From Serinus canaria (Eukaryota > Chordata > Aves > Passeriformes > Fringillidae), in assembly GCF_022539315.1 (NCBI RefSeq), contig NC_066316.1, positions 61,423,994-61,487,993 on the forward strand: DNA of 64,000 nucleotides, written 5' to 3'. Below the pieces are notes generated by a model. It was given only the letters and a program-made list of their open reading frames with translations, had not been told where the DNA came from and did no database searches. A program made the translations under genes and the position numbers. Positions 58,701 through 64,000 of this stretch are shown here, piece by piece; position 1 is the stretch's first letter; each line of letters begins with the position of its first letter.

Positions 58701-61700
58701 TCTCCTCCCAACACAGGGCTGTTCTTAGGCTGTTTTTTTTTTCTCAGAGTCTTCATAGAAATTAACTGCTTCTGTGCTGGTAGGTCCCAGGCATCCCAGC
58801 AGCTTTTCTGGGGGGCAGCCCAAAGAGCTCAGTCTGACTGGGAGTAACATTCTCAAAAGTGCCTAGCTGACTTGTGAAATCCCAGTTTTTAAAAACAGGT
58901 CTAGTGGGAGGCTGCCTTGTGGACCACTGGAAACACACAGCTTGGAGGCTGTGGTAAAATGCAAGGCACAGTAATCCCCATAAAACAAAACAGAATAGGC
59001 TGAATGATACTTAGGCATTAGTCCCTTGAATACTCATGCTTTGTGTTAAATGCTGGAGGCAACACACACAACGTTCCAGCAGCGTGTCACAGCACCTGGG
59101 TCTGCCCCAGCCCAGCCAGCACCACTGTTTTTCTTACTCCCTGGTCAAAGAAGTTTTGCAGTCCTGGCTGAGGAGTGCCAGCATGGACTAGCACTGCTCT
59201 AGTGGCTAAGCAGTCATTTGGCACACAATAGTTTAAATTTCATGAGGCCTGTTCCACGTCCTGGTGTAGCCAGTTTGGGATGGGATAAATCTCAGCTTGC
59301 TCTATGAAGTAATGGTATCCCATTGTGTTTATCCCAAGCACAGGGAAATGCCACTTAGGAGTCACTGGGTGAGACATGGCATTTCAGGCTTAATCTGATT
59401 TCATATTTCCTGAAATATATTAGGTGACATATCAAACAAAGGAGGCAAAGAATTTTCTTCCCATTTAACAGATTAGGTATATTCTAGAGGGTCAAATACC
59501 TGCACCTTGGATGTGCACAAGTATTTGACAGGAGATGAACTCTTAAAGCTTCTCCAGAAGAGAGCAGTAGATAGACTTGGGTGCTAAAGATGAGAGAGAA
59601 ATACTGTGTTTTTAGACATGAAAATCCCATAGAGTACATTGTTGTTCAGTTGTAATAGGTGCTAGTCTTCCTAGTTGTTTTTTATTTTTTTTTTAAAAAA
59701 GAGCAGGTTAAGTGTTGAAGACACTATTGGGAACACAAGTAGGAACAGACATATGCTGTAAGTAATGTTTTGTTTTAGGAGCTTCTTATGACTTTTTTTA
59801 TATGCTCCAGCTGATGCTGTATTCTTCACAGAAAGAGATCTAGATGCTCTGGGTTACTCTGCAGCCAAGGACCACCAAGAGCCCCAAGCATCTCTTGCTA
59901 TGAGGGACCTCAGATCTTGAGAGGTGCCTGGGGGGTTAATGGTTGATGGTCTTAAATTGCCATCCAGCAGAAGAAAGACAGATGTTTACTTTTAAAACAT
60001 TTTAAGACCGGGGAAAAAAGCACTTTGAAATCTGAAGAAAAAGAAACAGCTCTGTAGTCAATGCCTTGTATAGTCTTCTGTTGTGGAAAGGATTAGACTT
60101 AATCATGGAAAACAAAAATGTAAAGTTGCAGAGTTCTGGTCTGCCACTAGTCTCAGTGTCACAATGGTTAAATCTAAAACTTTTTTCCAAGTTTTTTAGG
60201 TTCAGCTTGAAATTTCATAATCGATTGAGAAGGTTTTTTTCTGCCTTGTGCATCACTCATGGTAAAAAGTGTGAGAAGAAAGTCAGTTCACTGTTTTTCT
60301 AAGATTGAAATGCACAATGAAGGAAAAAATTTTTTTTATTCTTCAAGTGCTCTACTGACATCATATTTCTCTGAAAAATAATGTCTCTTTTTATGCTAAC
60401 AAAGTCCTTATGGTCCAAAGGCAAAGCTGGGTAAAAAACTGCTCTTGTCTTAGCTGACTAATATATTTTTGGCCAGGATTGACCCTTTGGTTATCTTATA
60501 TATCATAACTCATTTAACTTTCAGGGGCTGCATAAAGAAAAAGGTGAATAGAGGGCTGTAAGAAATAATTTTAATGAGCTTTTCTGAACTTTTCCATGTT
60601 TGAAAAACAACTTGTGTTACTTCATATGTGAACTTAAATACAACTGGGATGGGACTTCTGTATCAAAAAGATTTCCTCTATTAAAAACCTGGAAACTGGC
60701 TGTCATTACTCTTGCTTCTCTTTCTTCCCAAATCAAATAGTTGTGCCAACTGCTTGTTTTGTTTAACAGTCCCAGTCAGAGAGATATCATGGCTAATCAC
60801 AGTATCATTTTCTAATGTTCGCTGGAAGGAAATCTCAAATTGTTCTTGAGAACCTAAATATTAGGCTTATTATAAATCTGATTAAGCAGGGGCACCAGTC
60901 CTTGAAGGCAGGATGAATACAACTCCTAGGAAATTGTGGAAAAGAAAACCAAGCATTTCTGAACCTTACTGTTCACAGATTGTTTCTGGAGATTGGTCTT
61001 CCAAAATGTGTATATTTTGGAAAAATCTCTGCTTTGATTAACTAATTTATTTATAGGTATCTTTTTCATTAGTTATACAAGATCAAAATTTAAAGAGTAC
61101 TGGCAAAACTGGTCCCTGCACTCTTTGCTAACATGCCCAGCATGAACTGAAGCTCTTATTTTCTCCTGTGTGCCAAGAGTGACATAGGACTCAGGCATGC
61201 AGTACCCCTGACCTTGTACTCCTGTCTCCATTGCCAAATGCCAAACAGGAGGGATATCCATGGATCTAGATGTGCAAAGCCCTCCACATGTGAAGTGATC
61301 CAACTGCCAGCTTGGAGAAGCTGTTATCCTGGCCAAGAGCTAGAGGGAGGCAGGCCCTAAGGTCACTTTGAAAAACAGTGTTTAGATTATGACTCCAACA
61401 GGTTCTTTAGAAAAAAAAAAGCTACTTGAAATGTACCAAGACCAAAGCTATTTCTACATCTACATGAGATTCACATGGGGCATCGTATCTGCCTGTGGTT
61501 TTGTTATGCCATGTTACCATGTGGGAAAAAAGTCTGACTGACTCATGAACATGCATTATGGCCCAAAAGAAGCTCCCTTGGCATTGACTTGGAGTCCTGC
61601 TGAGGTACACAGGAGCTGGATGTGACAGAGATGCCACCTGGGTTTGAGCTGTTATGTAACTCTGTTGTGTGGCCCCCTTTCAGCAGCTGGGGAGGCTGAG

Positions 61701-64000
61701 GGCTGTTTCCACCCCCAGGACCAGCAGGACTGATGTGGCCAACAGCTCCCTGCGGTGGGGGGACAGCAGGTCTGAGAGGACGTGCTGAAGTGTGCCTGCA
61801 TGTCAGCCAGGGCCCTGCCCCCTGCCTTGCTGCAGGGCCATCCCATCCTCACGGTGCCCTTCACCTGCCCACTGTCTGGGCTCATTTGTCATCTTTTCTT
61901 GTTTCCACAATAGCCAAGGAGCTTGTCCCAGTCTCCTTGCTTGAGTACCACAAGATGGGAGAAATCCTGGCAGTAAGCAGGCTAGCAGACAGTTTTCTTT
62001 CTTTCTTAATATTTTATTTATGGGGAAGAGGCCACAGGAATAATTGAAGATGCCTGTTTGCACCCACTGCAATCTGTGAGTGGTTTGCAATGTAAACATG
62101 TCAGCTCACAACTGGAGCTTGAGAAACACATGTGCCAGAGAGCCTGGGGCCCTTTGTCTGTCAGTCACACTCACCTTCCCAGCAGTGCCCTCCTCTCACG
62201 AAGAAGGACAAGCCCAAGTGTGGGGGAGTTCCTGCCCTGGATGACACTGGTGCAAGTTTCCATGGAAAAATTGATGCGGAGGAGAACGGGAACACGCACA
62301 TGGCATGAGGTGAACTTATGGTGTATTTTACCCAGTAAAAAGCAAGTGGTATTTCAGACTGGTTTTATTTTATTTTTTTTCTTTCTTGTGTAACATACAA
62401 ATTGAGATCAGCTGAGGCACCAATAGGGTTGTCTTTAAAGAAACTGAAATGCTGTGCAGAAATACTCGACAGGAACAGCGGACAAAAGGCCAAGAGGGAG
62501 AAGGAAAGAGGTGGAGAGGCCTGGAGCATTGCAGGGGGATGCTAACAATCCTGCTTGCTTAGAATTAGAAAGGGGTAACAGGAGATAGAAGTATTGCTTA
62601 ATAAAGCACCATAGGAAAACAGAAATAATGCAAAAGACTAGAATTCTATAAGAAGTGGCAAGGTCTCCAAAGTCTTCTAAATCTGATTTTGCTACATAAA
62701 AGCCAGAGGCTGAATGGATGAGGTCCTCAATACAGTTCTTGATCTGGAGTTATTTATGAATACAAGTGTAAACTCGGTGGTGAGGGTGCAGTGTAATGAA
62801 TCAATTCCTATAAATATTAAAGAAAGATTGACATTTAAAGCTTCTGTCATCCTAACACCCTAGAGCACACAGGAGACAGCATTTACTTCCCTCCAAGCCT
62901 AGTACTCAGGGGAAACAGAGTTGTTTTTTAGGTGCATTGGATCAAAACTGAAGAATTTGGAAAAAGTCAGAATATTTTCCATACACATGATGATGAATTA
63001 AAAAAAACAAGAGAGCATATCAGACCCTAGAAAACTTATGCAGGAGACTGTTCTCAGTGTACAGAAGCAACGTTAGAAAAGTCTCTGTGACAGAAATATT
63101 CAGACAGTCATGATTGCTTCTTTCTTCTTGGCAAAAAGTGGAATGTGAGCGAATAGGATTTTGTAGAAATTTCTGTTAAAGTTTACTGAATTGAATCAAG
63201 TTGAGAAATGTATTCTACCAGAAGCTTCAAAAATGTGTATTTATTTTTTTAAAAATGAGGTGTAAGGGAGCAACATCACTATGTTAGGAACAAAGTTGAT
63301 GCAAAAAAAGAGCTCTGGTGTGGAGCTCTCACTTCTCACCAACTTTGCACTGACGTCACTTTGTTGGCTACAGTGGACCCAGCCCTGATTAATTGCCCTT
63401 GTCAGTCAGATCCTGGGAAAGAGTCTTGAAGGCAGGCTGATACTCTAAGGGCATGTCAGATGTGAGGTTATTTGATTAGTGTCTTAGCTGAGAGCAGACT
63501 TAAAGTGTTTTGAGTTGCTGGCTTGTGTAGTGGAACTGACCATTAAGAATTGCCATGTGTACAGGTTCAGCCTCCTATTTCTCCATGAAGCTGAAGGCCT
63601 CCCTCCAAGATGTGTGCATAGCTCCTGCCAAAATCAGTGGGAATTCTGTGAAAGTGTTGGAGCACGGTATTATTGAGGATTGTTTTCTGCAACTTAAAGC
63701 TTTTATATTAGAGTTAATAATGCTCAAGATATTTTCTTGCATTTCCTAAATTAGGACATGCCTCACTTGTATCTAAATTTAGTTTGGATATGACTTCTGT
63801 AATATTTTTTCTTATTTTATATTCAGCTCTCTTCTGTCTGCTGGCTTAAATTCAGACAAAGAAAGTCAATATTTTCTCTGCGAGTTATTTCATTTTGTTG
63901 GTCTATGATATCATAGCAAATGTCAGCTGATCTTATGTAATATGAAGTTGAAGACTGTTATCCTTCCTTTTACAAATAAACAGATCTAAATAACATAGGT
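58701..64000. other. Intergenic flank, no genes seen
   Basis: No coding exon recognised. A GC-richer stretch at 61630-61930 and another at 62090-62290 have open frames (61733-62047 plus; 62058-62393 plus) without recognisable protein. The region ends in unique AT-rich sequence. Confidence 0.6.
63330..63440. promoter_or_regulatory. Candidate enhancer with a full palindromic CRE
   Basis: TGACGTCA (63351-63358) is an exact CREB/ATF palindrome. It is followed within 45 bp by CTGATTAATTGCCC, a homeodomain-type motif, and then by a CCTGGGAAAG RBPJ-like core. CpG is rare here, so a full CRE stands out. Inference. Confidence 0.3.

Noticed and set aside
6071..61530. Further scattered GTGGGAA words (for example near 6071, 38417, 45370, 52680, 61520) as RBPJ sites
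   Set aside because: About eight are expected by chance in 64 kb on both strands, and they do not cluster.
61733..62393. Open frames in the GC-richer segment as exons
   Set aside because: No protein similarity, no convincing splice-site arrangement, and similar frames on the opposite strand.
1..64000. CRISPR arrays, phage, operons or other prokaryote-type systems
   Set aside because: The window is vertebrate nuclear DNA. Repeats found are LINEs, one LTR and simple repeats; none has regular repeat-spacer structure.

Overview
The window looks like bird nuclear DNA, most likely from a songbird. It has no operon-like or dense coding structure and is AT-rich apart from one large CpG-rich block at the left end. 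The interspersed repeats I can recognise are CR1 LINE 3' ends plus one solo retroviral LTR of a type I recall as common in songbird genomes. No mammalian Alu, L1 or B elements were recognised.

Layout. Positions 37-1388 on the minus strand hold the first two coding exons of HEY2, a Notch-responsive bHLH-Orange transcriptional repressor. Exon 1 is 1306-1388 and exon 2 is 37-115. They are separated by a 1190-bp intron with canonical GT/AG ends and a matching reading frame. Exons 3 onward (the rest of bHLH, Orange domain, C-terminus) lie beyond the left edge. Around and upstream of exon 1, from about 820 to 5120, is a roughly 4.3-kb discontinuous CpG island holding the promoter, GC boxes and consensus RBPJ sites.

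From about 5.1 kb to 64 kb I find no coding exon, RNA gene or pseudogene that I can support. This fits the 5' flank of HEY2, which in other vertebrates faces a long gene-poor interval towards HDDC2. The flank holds six CR1 fragments (9.3, 25.2, 27.9, 30.1, 51.0 and 56.5 kb), one solo LTR (48.3 kb), several long A/T homopolymer tracts, GT-rich and tandem repeats, one strong CTCF-like motif (28.7 kb) and a few stretches with clustered transcription factor motifs that could be distal enhancers. The enhancer calls are inference and need alignment to other birds.

The only gene whose action can be discussed is HEY2. Promoter-proximal and intron-1 RBPJ motifs fit its known direct control by Notch, and the large CpG island fits a Polycomb-type developmental regulator. 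I found no convincing undescribed genetic system in this window. The most useful leads are the RBPJ cluster, the in-frame upstream ATG, the CTCF-like site and the candidate enhancers.
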